NCBI RefSeq assembly: GCF_001642955.1 | Contig: NZ_LWSK01000006.1 | Span: forward strand, 49,744 to 113,743 | Direction: 5' to 3' | DNA from: Rubripirellula obstinata | Lineage (GTDB): Bacteria; Planctomycetota; Planctomycetia; Pirellulales; Pirellulaceae | Length of the DNA stretch: 64,000 bases | Shown here: positions 54,127 through 63,417 of the stretch, in pieces | How positions within the stretch are numbered: the stretch's first letter is position 1 | Layout of the letters: each line of letters starts with the position of its first letter | Position numbers and translations under genes: made by a program | The notes under the pieces: generated by a model | Seen by the model: the letters and a program-made list of their open reading frames with translations, nothing else | The model's database searches: none | Told to the model about the DNA's origin: nothing

Positions 54127-54804
54127 ATGGCTAAACCAGAATTGACGATCGAGCAGCTTCAGGTGGAAGCGGCCCTGTTTGCGGCGGATCAATCAGTTCA
54201 CGTCGAACGTGAGCTCTACGGTGTGACCGACGGCAAAGCGATCGGGACTCTGATCGAACGAAGGTTCCACGACCATTTATCAGCCAAGTACAACCACGTT
54301 CGCGGATCGTCATCGTCGGGGCGCGACTTGCCGGCGCTGGACGTGGACCTGAAAGCCACCCGTGCCAGCCAGCCTCAGTCGTCTTGTCCCTACCGATCGG
54401 CGACGCAGAAAGTCTACGGTCTGGGGTACTCGTTGCTGATCTTTGTCTATGAAAAGAAGGATGACGACATCGCCGATACAGGACAACTGTTGATCTTGGA
54501 TACGGTGTTTGTTCACAAGTCCAGAACGGCCGATTATCAAACGACGATGGGGATTCGAAGTTTGATCAAACAGAACGCAGGGGTAGATGAGATCATTGAT
54601 TTTCTGGAAGAGAGGCGATTGCCAGTCGATCCGCCAGAAGCACGACGGTTGGCGAAGCGAATTTTAAAAGAGCCACCAGCGATCGGTTACTTGACGATAT
54701 CGAATGCGTTGCAATGGAGATTGCAGTACGGACGCGTGGTTGAGATGGCGGGAACCGTTGACGGCATCAATGACGTCAACCTACTGAAAAAATCGACGCC
54801 GTGA
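54127..54804 (+). CDS. Candidate type II restriction endonuclease
   Basis: The protein is 225 aa from ATG at 54127. A PD-(D/E)xK-type active site is suggested by GRDLPALDVDLKAT, where Asp67, Asp74 and Lys76 are the best candidates, with Glu44 as an upstream acidic residue. The core then has beta strands TQKVYGLGYSLLIFVYEK. The C-terminus RRLAKRILKEPPAIGYLTIS could be the specificity part. Its stop overlaps the methyltransferase start by four bases (GTGA), the layout of a coupled R-M pair. The family is not one I can name; the endonuclease call is from motif plus context. Confidence 0.68.
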   Translation: MAKPELTIEQLQVEAALFAADQSVHVERELYGVTDGKAIGTLIERRFHDHLSAKYNHVRGSSSSGRDLPALDVDLKATRASQPQSSCPYRSATQKVYGLGYSLLIFVYEKKDDDIADTGQLLILDTVFVHKSRTADYQTTMGIRSLIKQNAGVDEIIDFLEERRLPVDPPEARRLAKRILKEPPAIGYLTISNALQWRLQYGRVVEMAGTVDGINDVNLLKKSTP

Positions 54805-56303
54805 ATCGAACAGCAAAGAAGCTTTCTAGGCAATTTGGTGATTACCAAACGCCACCGGATTTAGCGAATCAGTGTTGCCAGGTCATGCGCGATCAGCTCG
54901 GTGACTATCCAACCATGGTCGAGCCCACCTGTGGCGTCGGCGGCTTTTTGGTTGCGGCTTTGGACGTTTGCAAGCCAAAGCAAATCTATGCAATGGAACA
55001 GGATGCAAACTATGTGCGAGCGGCGCGTCGAAACATTAGCCGAGCGGAAGCCGCATCGAGCGATCGGGTAAAAATTCGCAAACAGAATTTCTTTGACTTT
55101 CAGTGGGACAGGTTCCGTGATTCGTGCGGGGAACGTGTTTTGATTTTCGGCAATCCGCCCTGGGTCACCAGTTCAGAAATCGGCGTCCATTCGGGTGACA
55201 ATCTGCCTAAGAAACGGAACGTTCTGTCTGATCGCGGCATTGATGCCATCACTGGGAAGTCAAATTTCGATCTTGCCGAGTCGATGCTGCAAACATTGCT
55301 GGGCGTGATGCGTCCAGGCAAGGATTCGCTGGCAATGTTGGTGAAGAGTTCGACCGCGCGAAGGTTGGCTCAACATGCTTGGAGTGTCGATCAACAATTC
55401 GCAAAGCTGCATTTCTACCAAATTGATGCCAAGGAGCATTTTGGTGCGTCGGTCGAAGCTGGTTTGTTGCTGATGCAATTGAAGGATCCAGGATCGACGA
55501 GGAAAAGGTCTAGGCAGCCACAGGCGTGTCGGTTTTTTCAGGATCTGCGGGCAAAACGCAGTACGATTGCGTTTGGAAATTTCAATGGCAAACTTGTGAG
55601 CGATCCTGTTAGGGCGAAATCGACAGAGCACTTGGTTGCGTCAGAGCAGGTCATGTGGCGAAGTGGAGTCAAACATGATCTTGCGAGTGTGTTGGAATTG
55701 GTGGTCCATGATGGCGAAGTCTTTGATCGAAATGGCAAGGGCTTGGACATCGAATTCGAGCACTTGTATCCTTTGGCGAAAGGTTCAGATGTTGCGTCGG
55801 GAGAAGCCAGGACTTCCAACCGAGTCATGTTGTTACCGCAGCGATCGGTGGGGCAATCAACCTCCGAGATGAAAAACACGGCACCGAAGACTTTTCACTA
55901 TCTGACCCAAAATCTGGATTCGTTTAACGCAAGAAGATCGTCGATTTATCGCGGGCGTGATCAGTTCGCGATTTTTGGCGTGGGTGACTACACGTTTTCG
56001 CCATGGAAAGTCGCAATTTGCGGTCTCTACAAAAAACTTACGTTTACCGTGTTTGGGCCAGCCGTGTTTGGGCCAGTGCAGAAGAAGCCCGTCGTTTTTG
56101 ACGACACGGTTTATCTGTTGCCGTTGAAAACGCGACGGCAAGCGTTGTTGGTAAAGCGATTGCTGGAAAGTGAAGCGGCAGAAGATTTTTTGGAATCGCG
56201 AATTTTCTGGGAAGCAAAGCGACCGATCAATGCGTCAGTGCTGCGTAGTCTGGATTTAGGTCGTATCGCTAGCGAAGAAGGGTTGGAAGATCCAACTCTT
56301 TGA
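54801..56303 (+). CDS. N6-adenine DNA methyltransferase (gamma-type, R-M partner)
   Basis: The protein is 500 aa from GTG at 54801, fixed by the GTGA overlap. Motif X (FGDYQTPPDLA), motif I (VEPTCGVGGFLVAAL) and motif IV NPPW (VLIFGNPPWVTSS) appear in the gamma order. The C-terminal ~250 residues would be the target-recognition domain. It should protect the DNA from the preceding endonuclease by methylating adenine. Recognition sequence cannot be told from sequence alone. Confidence 0.9.
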   Translation: MNRTAKKLSRQFGDYQTPPDLANQCCQVMRDQLGDYPTMVEPTCGVGGFLVAALDVCKPKQIYAMEQDANYVRAARRNISRAEAASSDRVKIRKQNFFDFQWDRFRDSCGERVLIFGNPPWVTSSEIGVHSGDNLPKKRNVLSDRGIDAITGKSNFDLAESMLQTLLGVMRPGKDSLAMLVKSSTARRLAQHAWSVDQQFAKLHFYQIDAKEHFGASVEAGLLLMQLKDPGSTRKRSRQPQACRFFQDLRAKRSTIAFGNFNGKLVSDPVRAKSTEHLVASEQVMWRSGVKHDLASVLELVVHDGEVFDRNGKGLDIEFEHLYPLAKGSDVASGEARTSNRVMLLPQRSVGQSTSEMKNTAPKTFHYLTQNLDSFNARRSSIYRGRDQFAIFGVGDYTFSPWKVAICGLYKKLTFTVFGPAVFGPVQKKPVVFDDTVYLLPLKTRRQALLVKRLLESEAAEDFLESRIFWEAKRPINASVLRSLDLGRIASEEGLEDPTL

Positions 56304-56324
56304 CCTTCGTTTCGCTGATCGCTG

Positions 56325-56520
56325 AGGAACGGTTTAGATTGTTTAACCGCGTGGGCATCGCCCCGCGCGCTGTGCTGGCCCGAACGCGCGGGGCGATGCT
56401 CACGCGGCTAAACGATTTAGAAACTCTTCACTGCGTCGGGTACGGCTCCGGACGGACTGAACCCTGGCGGGCCCAGCTACGGGAAAACCGGGAAGTTATT
56501 TCGGGGACAGTTTCTGAACC
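56325..56520. repeat. Composite palindrome family C copy behind the R-M pair
   Basis: GAGGAACGGTTTAGATT is followed by the core CGTGGGCATCGCCCCGCGCG against CGCGCGGGGCGATGCTCACG (56350-56407), ACTCTTCACTGCG, GGACTGAACCCTGGCGGGCC and AACCGGGAAGTTATTTCGGG. This copy keeps the right outer modules in full order. The remaining bases to 56818 show no gene I can support. Confidence 0.85.
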
Positions 56521-56818
56521 GAAAATTGGTCGGAGTGGAATGTAACGATTGTTCCGATCAATCTGGTAATTCTGGAATCACGCGTCGCAGTGATTGTAAA
56601 GATCGTCCTAGCCAGAATTGTTAAGAAACGAATCGATAACCCCGGCGGTGAGGATTCTGCAGGCATCGAGCATGCAATTGGCCGATTCCCCTTAACTAGT
56701 GCTATGCGATTTATTGGCACAGCAAGGAAAGCAGGGCAGGGCAGGATGCCTAACGCCGGCTACTGACGGTCACCCAGACCATCGCTGTAATCAACAATAC
56801 CAAGGAAGGTATTCTTTC

Positions 56819-58375
56819 ATGACAATCTCTAAACAGACAGCGCGGTTTGCTCTGTTGACAATGCTTGGTGTTGCAGTCACCAGCTTTTCGGAATTGACAA
56901 GCCCAGCCTTTGGGCAAGATTCCGGTTTCAAGTTTCACGACGGCTCACTCGTGGAACAGACTTCGTTTGCCGCTAGTTTCATGCAGGATTCGGGCGACGA
57001 TGCCTCTGAGTCCGAATCAGCAGAAGAGGATGCAGAAGAAGATGAAGAGTCATCGGAAGATGAGCAAAGCGAACTGGAATCGTTGACCAGTAAGTTCGAG
57101 GAGTTGGAAGAGAAGCTTGCGAAGATGGAAGAATCGATTGACGAAGTTGCTGAGGAAGCCGGCGATCCAACGATCGTTCACAGCGGTACAGGTAAGTCGA
57201 CGATGAAGATGAGCGGTCGGGTACACGCCGATGCTTGGGGGTTCGATCACGATGACAACATCGACCAAATCGCCGCCAACAATACTGACGAAGCGAATCG
57301 TCTTGGATTCCGGCGATTGCGATTTGGTGTCAAAGGCAATATCCAAGACAACATGGTCTACAAGATCGAAATGGAATTCGCCAACGGCAACGATGCTGAA
57401 TTTCGTGACGCATATCTTGGCTGGTCTAATCTGGCCGTTCTGCAAAAGGTTCTGCTTGGGAATCAAAAGCGACCCTACGGCTTAGATCACCTGAACAGTT
57501 CGCGTTACAACGTGTTCATCGAGCGGCCGTTCGTGATCGAAGCATTCAACGAAGATGCTCGTCGGTTAGGCTTGCAGTCCTACGGTGTTTCGGACGACGA
57601 AGCTTGGAATTGGCGTTACGGTGTGTTCAACAGTCGTAACCTGCAAGACGAAGGCAACTACGTCGGCGACCATTTGCAGTTAGAAGTTGCGAGTCGTTTG
57701 GCGAATACGATTTGGTACGACGACGTTAGCGGCGGACGCGGTTACGCGCACTGGGCACTCGCGGGTGCTCACTCGGACGTGACCGAGAATCAGGACGCAA
57801 ATGAAGGTGCTGTTGCCGAAAGCCGATTCCGAACACGCCCCGAGGCTCGAACCGCGGGGACACGATGGTTGGACACTGGCCGGATTGCCGGTGCAGATTA
57901 CTACAATCTGCTTGCTGTCGAAGGTGTCGTGAACGTCGGAGCGGTGCAGTTTGTTGGCGAATACCAACACAATTGGGTTGAACGCGATGGGTTCAACGAT
58001 GTTCAGCTCAACGGTGGATACGTGTACGCAAGTTACTTTTTGACTGGTGAGCACGTGCCGTGGGATCGTTCGAGCGGAACGATCGGACGCGTGAAGCCGT
58101 TTCAAAACTTCTGGTTGGTCAACAAATGTAATGGATGCACCGAGTCTGGATGGGGTGCATGGCAAATCGCCGCTCGCTATTCGGTTGCCGACTTCAGCGA
58201 TGAGGACGTCGCAGGCGGTGAAGCAGAGGCTCTAACGATTGGCTTGAATTGGCACTGGAATGACAATTCCCGGATGCAATTCAACTACATCACCGGCGAG
58301 ATCGACGAACGCACCGATCTGGTCGGAACAGGAAACTACGACATCTTTGGTGCAAGGTTCATGGTCGATTTCTAA
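56819..58375 (+). CDS. OprP/OprO-type porin with coiled-coil N-terminus
   Basis: The protein is 518 aa from ATG at 56819, with AAGGAAGG upstream. A signal peptide (residues 1-32, ending in SPAFG) is followed by an acidic stretch and a coiled coil (LESLTSKFEELEEKLAKME near 85-105), which suggests trimerisation or peptidoglycan contact. Then comes the phosphate-selective porin pattern (GRVHADAWGFDHDDNID, FRRLRFGVKGNIQDNMVYKI, YLGWSNLAVLQKVLLGNQKR). The C-terminus MVDF has the terminal Phe needed for outer-membrane insertion by BAM. Confidence 0.88.
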   Translation: MTISKQTARFALLTMLGVAVTSFSELTSPAFGQDSGFKFHDGSLVEQTSFAASFMQDSGDDASESESAEEDAEEDEESSEDEQSELESLTSKFEELEEKLAKMEESIDEVAEEAGDPTIVHSGTGKSTMKMSGRVHADAWGFDHDDNIDQIAANNTDEANRLGFRRLRFGVKGNIQDNMVYKIEMEFANGNDAEFRDAYLGWSNLAVLQKVLLGNQKRPYGLDHLNSSRYNVFIERPFVIEAFNEDARRLGLQSYGVSDDEAWNWRYGVFNSRNLQDEGNYVGDHLQLEVASRLANTIWYDDVSGGRGYAHWALAGAHSDVTENQDANEGAVAESRFRTRPEARTAGTRWLDTGRIAGADYYNLLAVEGVVNVGAVQFVGEYQHNWVERDGFNDVQLNGGYVYASYFLTGEHVPWDRSSGTIGRVKPFQNFWLVNKCNGCTESGWGAWQIAARYSVADFSDEDVAGGEAEALTIGLNWHWNDNSRMQFNYITGEIDERTDLVGTGNYDIFGARFMVDF

Positions 58376-58449
58376 GTCGTCAAGGAATCTGGAAACGAAG
58401 AGTTCATCCATCAAAATTCAACAGCCCAATCGAAAAAGGGTACAAACTT

Positions 58450-59130
58450 ATGAAACCGTTATTGACCACCGCAGCATTGTCGATGTTTGCCTTGACGATG
58501 TTCGCGATGCCGACACCAACAGCACAAGCTGGTTGCTTAAAAGGCGATAAGTGTTGCAAAAAGGCATGTTGCCCCAAGTGCAGCCATGAATGTCAAACTT
58601 GTAAGCTTGAAGCAGAGCTTGTTGACGTCGAAAAGAAATGCTTTGAAGTTGAGACCAAGACAATCTGCATTCCAAGGGTGGTTTTCCCTTGGCAAAAGAA
58701 GCAATCGAGCTGCCATTCATGTAAAGGACGTGGTTGCACCAATTGCGTTCACAACGGTGCAAAGATTCGCACGGTTAAGGTCTTGAAGTCTAAAAAGTAC
58801 AAGTGTCCCGAATGCGAATACACCTGGACGCCAGAAGAAGGCTCGGCTTGCTGCAGTAGCAACGGTGGGTGCGGCGATCGTTGTGGAAACAATTGTGGCT
58901 GTGGCAAAACCGATTGCGACAGCGGATGCTGTGATTCAGGCTGCGATTCGGGGATGCTTTTTATGGCCCCACAACCAATGGTTTCAGAACCAATGGTTTC
59001 ACAACCGATGGTTTCAGAACAGCCGCTCTATGAGAGTAGTGATCAGCACTATGGTGACCAGTACTCGCCTATGCCTGCCGAAGACTACGGTTCAGCACTG
59101 AGCCCGGTGGAAGTGCAGCCCGCGCACTGA
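58450..59130 (+). CDS. Exported cysteine-rich protein
   Basis: The protein is 226 aa from ATG at 58450. Residues 1-27 are a signal peptide ending in AQA. About 35 cysteines follow, in clusters such as CCKKACCPKC, SCHSCKGRGCTNC (DnaJ-like zinc pattern), CPEC and CGDRCGNNCGCG. A Met/Pro/Ser repeat, PMVSE/PMVSQ, lies near 175-190. Cysteine-rich exported proteins are typical of the planctomycete cell wall, where they may be cross-linked by disulfides. It follows the porin by 74 bases. Function unknown. Confidence 0.75.
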   Translation: MKPLLTTAALSMFALTMFAMPTPTAQAGCLKGDKCCKKACCPKCSHECQTCKLEAELVDVEKKCFEVETKTICIPRVVFPWQKKQSSCHSCKGRGCTNCVHNGAKIRTVKVLKSKKYKCPECEYTWTPEEGSACCSSNGGCGDRCGNNCGCGKTDCDSGCCDSGCDSGMLFMAPQPMVSEPMVSQPMVSEQPLYESSDQHYGDQYSPMPAEDYGSALSPVEVQPAH

Positions 59131-59235
59131 TCGGGAAAACAGTGAATCGGGAAAACAGTGAATGCGTTCGCGTTTCGTAGAATCGAACGAACGCAACTTC
59201 AGCAGCACTGCCATTGATGAAAGCGGAGCGATTGT

Positions 59236-59583
59236 TTAGATCGCTTCGCTTCCTCTTTGGCCGGTTCGGATTCGGACGCAATCGTCCATCGGTAAGACGA
59301 AGATCTTGCCGTCTCCGATTTCGCCACCTTCGCCGCTACGTCCACCTTCTGTGATGGCGGCAACCGTCGGGGCGACAAACTCTTCGTTGACAGCGATTTG
59401 AAGCTGCAGTTTCGGCAGCAAGTTCATGCCGGCATTATGCGTTCCAATTCGGCCGGTTTGTCCTCTTTGACGCCCAAAGCCTTGGCAGTCTAGCACGGTC
59501 AAACGCACCACTTCGACTTGGGTCAGCGCCTGTTTGACGGATTCCAGTTTTCCAGGTTGGATGATGGCAATGATAAGTTTCAA
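59236..59583 (-). CDS. glnK: PII signal protein with non-canonical T-loop
   Basis: The protein is 115 aa from TTG at 59583, chosen because KLIIAIIQPGKLESVKQAL follows directly, as in PII proteins. The GFGRQRG motif and Lys58 align without a gap to E. coli PII. In the T-loop, Tyr46 is Ile and Tyr51, the uridylylation site, is Ala (GQTGRIGTHNAGMNLLPK). The B-loop has a few extra residues before IGDGKIF. PII senses ATP/ADP and 2-oxoglutarate and gates AmtB. Without Tyr51 it is probably not uridylylated. It lies downstream of amtB on the same strand; symbol glnK is by that context. Confidence 0.9.
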   Translation of the reverse strand: MKLIIAIIQPGKLESVKQALTQVEVVRLTVLDCQGFGRQRGQTGRIGTHNAGMNLLPKLQLQIAVNEEFVAPTVAAITEGGRSGEGGEIGDGKIFVLPMDDCVRIRTGQRGSEAI

Positions 59584-59712
59584 GAGACAAGCAGCAAGCG
59601 AAAGTGGTTGCGAGATAACAAACCGGAGACAAATGCTAATCCAGATGCTTTGAGGCATCCGCACGAAGTTTAGGGATTCTAAAGCATTTCGCTGAATAGT
59701 GTATCGGGCCAT

Positions 59713-59754
59713 AAAAAAAGCTGGTCACCGCATCAACGCGACAACCAGCCTTTT
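59713..59754 (-). terminator. Intrinsic terminator between amtB and PII
   Basis: On the minus strand the stem GGCTGGT and ACCAGC (59720-59750) is followed by a run of seven T at 59713-59719. Position between amtB and the PII gene suggests partial termination or attenuation. No other clear gene is in the 59584-59943 gap. Confidence 0.75.
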
Positions 59755-59943
59755 GCCTCAGTTGTAGAAACCCAAGCCTGGGCAAGCGAGGCGGACGCCT
59801 ACCCAGGTTGGGCATCTTCTGGCCCAGGCAAGAGCCGAGAAGATTCCTTTGATGTTTTTCTTCAGAAACATTCTTCCAGAAACACCGGGCACCCCGCCGC
59901 CTTGGCCGAAGCCATGACGACGGGGTTGCGGTGGGTAGATCAA

Positions 59944-61449
59944 CTAGGAGGTGACCTTGGCACCGGCATCCGCTGGGTAAGCGTGCATGCCGTGCTCCGA
60001 AATATCCAAACCTGCTTGCTCTTCTTCTGGTGAGACTCGCAGAAGTCCGATCGCCTTCAAGACAGCGAAGACAATCGACATGGTGATGAATGCCCAGGCA
60101 CAAATCACAACGGTCGAGATCGCTTGGACACCGATGAAGGCACCCACGGTTTCAATGCCATCGGGAAGATCACCGAAGATGCCGGTGGAGATACCACCCC
60201 AAACTCCGCAGAGACCGTGAACAGGCCAAGCACCGACTGGATCATCGATCTTCAGCTTGTCCAACATCACGATACCGATCACAACCAAAGCACCACCGAC
60301 AGCACCGATGATCATCGCTTCGACCTGAGTAATCCGATCGCAGTTTGCCGTGACCGAAACCAATCCACCAAGTACACCGTTGAGTGCCATGGTCAAATCA
60401 GGTTTGCTGAACATTCCCCAACCGAGTACCAGCGCTGCGACAGCACCCGCCGCGGCACCGATCGTCGTGGTGACAGCGATATAGGTTGTGGCTTCTGCGT
60501 TAACGGCACCTGAATAGGTCAACTGGCTACCGGGGTTGAAACCGTACCAACCGACCCAAAGAATAAACACACCAAGTGCGGCGAAGGCAATGTTGTGACC
60601 GGGCAATGGAACGCTTTTACCGTCGGCCGTGTACCGCCCCAGACGAGGCCCGAGGAATATCGCACCGGCCAATCCGGCGAAACCGCCGACCGCGTGGACG
60701 ACAACACTACCGGCAAAGTCTTGGAAGCCCATCGCGTCCAGGAATCCTCCACCCCACTTCCAGCTACCGCTGATGGGATAGATCAAACCGGTCAGGATTG
60801 CACTGTAAACCAAGTAAGCACCAAACTTCATCCGGCCTGCGACTGCACCCGAAACGATGGTCGCTGCGGTTGCAGCAAACGCGACCTGGAACAGGAAGTC
60901 AGCCGAGTTACTAGCGTAAGCCCCATCGGAGTAAGCAGGAGCGGAAGCCCATACTTCGGTTCCATCAACGGTTTCGACTTGAGCGTCTCGTCCGATGAAC
61001 GAAGAAGGTGATCCAAGATAACCTTCCGAGATCCAAGTGCCCGGATACATCAGCGAGTATCCGATCAACAGGAACAGCAGCACACCGACTGCCAAGTCCA
61101 TCACGTTCTTGGACAGAATGTTGATCGTGTTTTTGGCAGAGTTCAGGCCGACTTCGACCATCGCGAACCCAGCCTGCATAAAGATCACCAAAACGGCACA
61201 GACGAACATGATCAGGGTGTTGATCGCGTAATCATTTGCGTCGTCATAGGACAGATCGGCAACGGCATCGCCGTCGTTCCAACCCGCTGGGTTTGACTCG
61301 TCTTCGACCGCCTCTTCTGCGGCAACTTCTTCGGTTGCGGCAACAGTATCTTCTTGTGCGTAAACAGCAGGCGATGTCGCCAAGCTGATCCCAATCGCTC
61401 CGGTTAAAATCCAACACGTGAGCAGAGGGGCTCGTAGCCAATCTAGCAT
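59944..61449 (-). CDS. amtB: Ammonium transporter AmtB, with N-terminal extension
   Basis: The protein is 501 aa from ATG at 61449. A signal-peptide-like helix and an acidic stretch (about 34-65, EEVAAEEAVEDESN) precede the Amt fold. The family signature FAMVEVGLNSAKN is followed by about 11 helices. The central histidines are visible in VVVHAVGGFAGLAG and DPVGAWPVHGLCG. AmtB conducts ammonium through the inner membrane; PII normally blocks it under nitrogen excess. The extension is longer than in E. coli AmtB and probably extracytoplasmic. Confidence 0.95.
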   Translation of the reverse strand: MLDWLRAPLLTCWILTGAIGISLATSPAVYAQEDTVAATEEVAAEEAVEDESNPAGWNDGDAVADLSYDDANDYAINTLIMFVCAVLVIFMQAGFAMVEVGLNSAKNTINILSKNVMDLAVGVLLFLLIGYSLMYPGTWISEGYLGSPSSFIGRDAQVETVDGTEVWASAPAYSDGAYASNSADFLFQVAFAATAATIVSGAVAGRMKFGAYLVYSAILTGLIYPISGSWKWGGGFLDAMGFQDFAGSVVVHAVGGFAGLAGAIFLGPRLGRYTADGKSVPLPGHNIAFAALGVFILWVGWYGFNPGSQLTYSGAVNAEATTYIAVTTTIGAAAGAVAALVLGWGMFSKPDLTMALNGVLGGLVSVTANCDRITQVEAMIIGAVGGALVVIGIVMLDKLKIDDPVGAWPVHGLCGVWGGISTGIFGDLPDGIETVGAFIGVQAISTVVICAWAFITMSIVFAVLKAIGLLRVSPEEEQAGLDISEHGMHAYPADAGAKVTS

Positions 61450-61812
61450 TCTTCTTTCACCTTAATCTTTGAGATGTTGAAATCACAACGATCGATGTCT
61501 GACACACTGCCAGGATCAAATCAATCATCCAAGCGAACTTGATCACTGCATCTCCATTACTCCTATACTCCTGCCCGGGCCATCTAAGTAGTCGCTCGAG
61601 AGTTGGAAGGAATCAAGAATCGGATGTCTTGCTCGCTCGCTACGCCGTGGAGCAGGAAGCGAGCCAAAGAAGAGCTGCAGCTTTCATTTTGCCGCGCAAA
61701 CCGTTGAGACAAAAAGGATTAAGAAATCTGGAAAATTTCCGGTTGTGCAGCTTTGCGCGAATATCCAGCGTCTGCTTGCCTAGTCCTTGGGCAGTCAGCA
61801 CGGGGGGGATGA

Positions 61813-61866
61813 CTGCATTGCTAGCAATCACTGTATTGTTAGCAAGCCCTGTACTGTTAGCAAGCA
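61813..61866. repeat. Three 18-bp tandem repeats
   Basis: Units of the type CTGTATTGTTAGCAAGCC occur at 61813, 61831 and 61849 with several changes. They lie between amtB and the BBP2 porin (both minus strand). No gene is supported in 61450-62028; a terminator for the porin follows at 61891-61922. Confidence 0.75.
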
Positions 61867-61890
61867 ACGGGTTCGCAATGCGAATCCACG

Positions 61891-61922
61891 AAAAAAGGGC
61901 GAGCCGATCATTCGGCTCGCCC
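61891..61922 (-). terminator. Intrinsic terminator of the BBP2 porin gene
   Basis: GGGCGAGCCGA pairs with TCGGCTCGCCC around a 4-base loop, followed on the minus strand by TTTTTT. It lies ~107 bases after the porin stop. The plus-strand flank is also T-rich, so it might work in both directions. Confidence 0.85.
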
Positions 61923-62028
61923 TTCGGTTTTCAGAAATGTCCTGCAACGGAATTCATTCCGTCGCTTCATCACGCATCGGTTGCAGTCAACGGAATGAAC
62001 CGGGTTCTAAGTCCGCCCAAATCGCAGT

Positions 62029-63417
62029 CTAGAAGGTGATGATGGTGTCGATTCCAAAGGTCGTTTGACGACTGGCGTTGTCTTCGAGCAGCTCGATCCC
62101 TGCGGCTGACAAATCGGCGCGATTTCCATCGACCCAATCCCAACGAATTTCGGGACGGAAGATCAGGTTGGCATGTGGTCGCAGGTTCGTTCCCAGCGTC
62201 AACGCAAAGACATCGAAATCGCCTTGCATGACCGGGACATTGTTTCCATAGAAACCTTGGCTGGCCGAATCAACGTTCCACCATTCAAACCGGGCACCCA
62301 GTCCAAAACAGTCGCTGAGTTGCTTAATCAGATACTGATTAATTCCAAAGGTCTTGCGGACCGTGGCACCATCGGCGTCTTCGGTATCCAAAATATCGGT
62401 TTGGAAAATGTAGCTGGTGTCATCGGTCAACTGGACGTTGGCAACATTGGACTGCATGAAACCATTTTCGATTCCGCCGATCGCTCCACCATCGAGCACT
62501 CGATTCGCGTTGGCATCGTTAAAACGGCCAGCGACCAAGGTGGAGGTGAAATTGATATCGTCAGTCAACTGAACACTACCACCGGCCAGCACTGCATCGC
62601 CGTTGTCCTCGAATCCACTGTCCCACCCCATCACGTAACCGCCAAAGATATCGATGTCTTCGGTCATGTTGTAAGTCGCCACCGCACCGGTGTGAGTGAA
62701 GGGTTCACTGTTGTACATCGTGTAAGCGTGGCTGTAGAAGAAGTTGTCGGGTGCGGCAACGACTTCGTAACCGATCAGCGTGTAGAAGTGACCAAACTTG
62801 ACTGAGAAATCACCATAGCCAGCTTCGCCGTAGACCTGGGGAAGCGCGTGCCCGTAATCTGATCCGTTGTCCCACTGGTTATCCCAGTGACCATTGGCGA
62901 TTCCAAATGCTTGAGTGTCAGGACCATCGGTTCCGTACAAGTAATCGACACGACCACCGAGATCAAAACCGTTTGAGGTGTCGATTGCTTTTTCGGCGTA
63001 GACCCAAGCTTGTTGCAATTGAAGATCATGCTTGCGGCTGTTGAAGAGCTGCAAGTTCCGGTTGTGGTATCCAAGTTGGACCCAACCGCCGGCTGAGTAT
63101 CCACAGCAATCGCCTAACAGCGAAATGGGTTCACCCAGATTGCACCCGAAGCCATCCGAAAAGATGCCGCCGCCGTCGCAGCAAGAATCGTCGCTGCAAG
63201 TATCACCACATCCGCTATTGCAGCCACCGCCGCAACTAGATTCCCCGCAACCGCAGCCATCGGACATTGGGACCGCATCGCAGCCGCATTCGTCCATCCC
63301 GCAATCGCAATAGCTGACTTGCGAGACATAACCGTTGTTCATTTCTTGAGCGGAAAGCGTTCCGCCGGCTGCCGAACAACAGATTGCGGCCATCAGGGCC
63401 ATTTTTTTTAGTCTCAT
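62029..63417 (-). CDS. BBP2-type outer-membrane porin with cysteine-rich N-terminus
   Basis: The protein is 462 aa from ATG at 63417. Residues 1-23 are a signal peptide ending in LSAQ. Residues ~35-85 contain about 15 cysteines (CDCGMDECGCD, CGCGESSCGGGCNSGC), then GGWVQLGYHNRNLQLFNSRK starts the beta-barrel. Barrel strands alternate hydrophobic residues to a terminal Phe (DTIITF). The pattern matches putative beta-barrel porin-2 proteins common in planctomycetes. The cysteine segment may fix the porin to the cell wall. Substrate unknown. Confidence 0.85.
   Translation of the reverse strand: MRLKKMALMAAICCSAAGGTLSAQEMNNGYVSQVSYCDCGMDECGCDAVPMSDGCGCGESSCGGGCNSGCGDTCSDDSCCDGGGIFSDGFGCNLGEPISLLGDCCGYSAGGWVQLGYHNRNLQLFNSRKHDLQLQQAWVYAEKAIDTSNGFDLGGRVDYLYGTDGPDTQAFGIANGHWDNQWDNGSDYGHALPQVYGEAGYGDFSVKFGHFYTLIGYEVVAAPDNFFYSHAYTMYNSEPFTHTGAVATYNMTEDIDIFGGYVMGWDSGFEDNGDAVLAGGSVQLTDDINFTSTLVAGRFNDANANRVLDGGAIGGIENGFMQSNVANVQLTDDTSYIFQTDILDTEDADGATVRKTFGINQYLIKQLSDCFGLGARFEWWNVDSASQGFYGNNVPVMQGDFDVFALTLGTNLRPHANLIFRPEIRWDWVDGNRADLSAAGIELLEDNASRQTTFGIDTIITF

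Noticed and set aside
61500..61560. Possible sigma-54 promoter upstream of amtB (CTGGCAGTGTGTCAGA)
   Set aside because: The GG is followed ten bases later by GA instead of GC, so the -12 element is not convincing.
61539..62039. Plus-strand open frame of 166 codons between amtB and the BBP2 porin
   Set aside because: It covers the 18-bp tandem repeat and the porin terminator, its composition is not protein-like, and it has no family resemblance.
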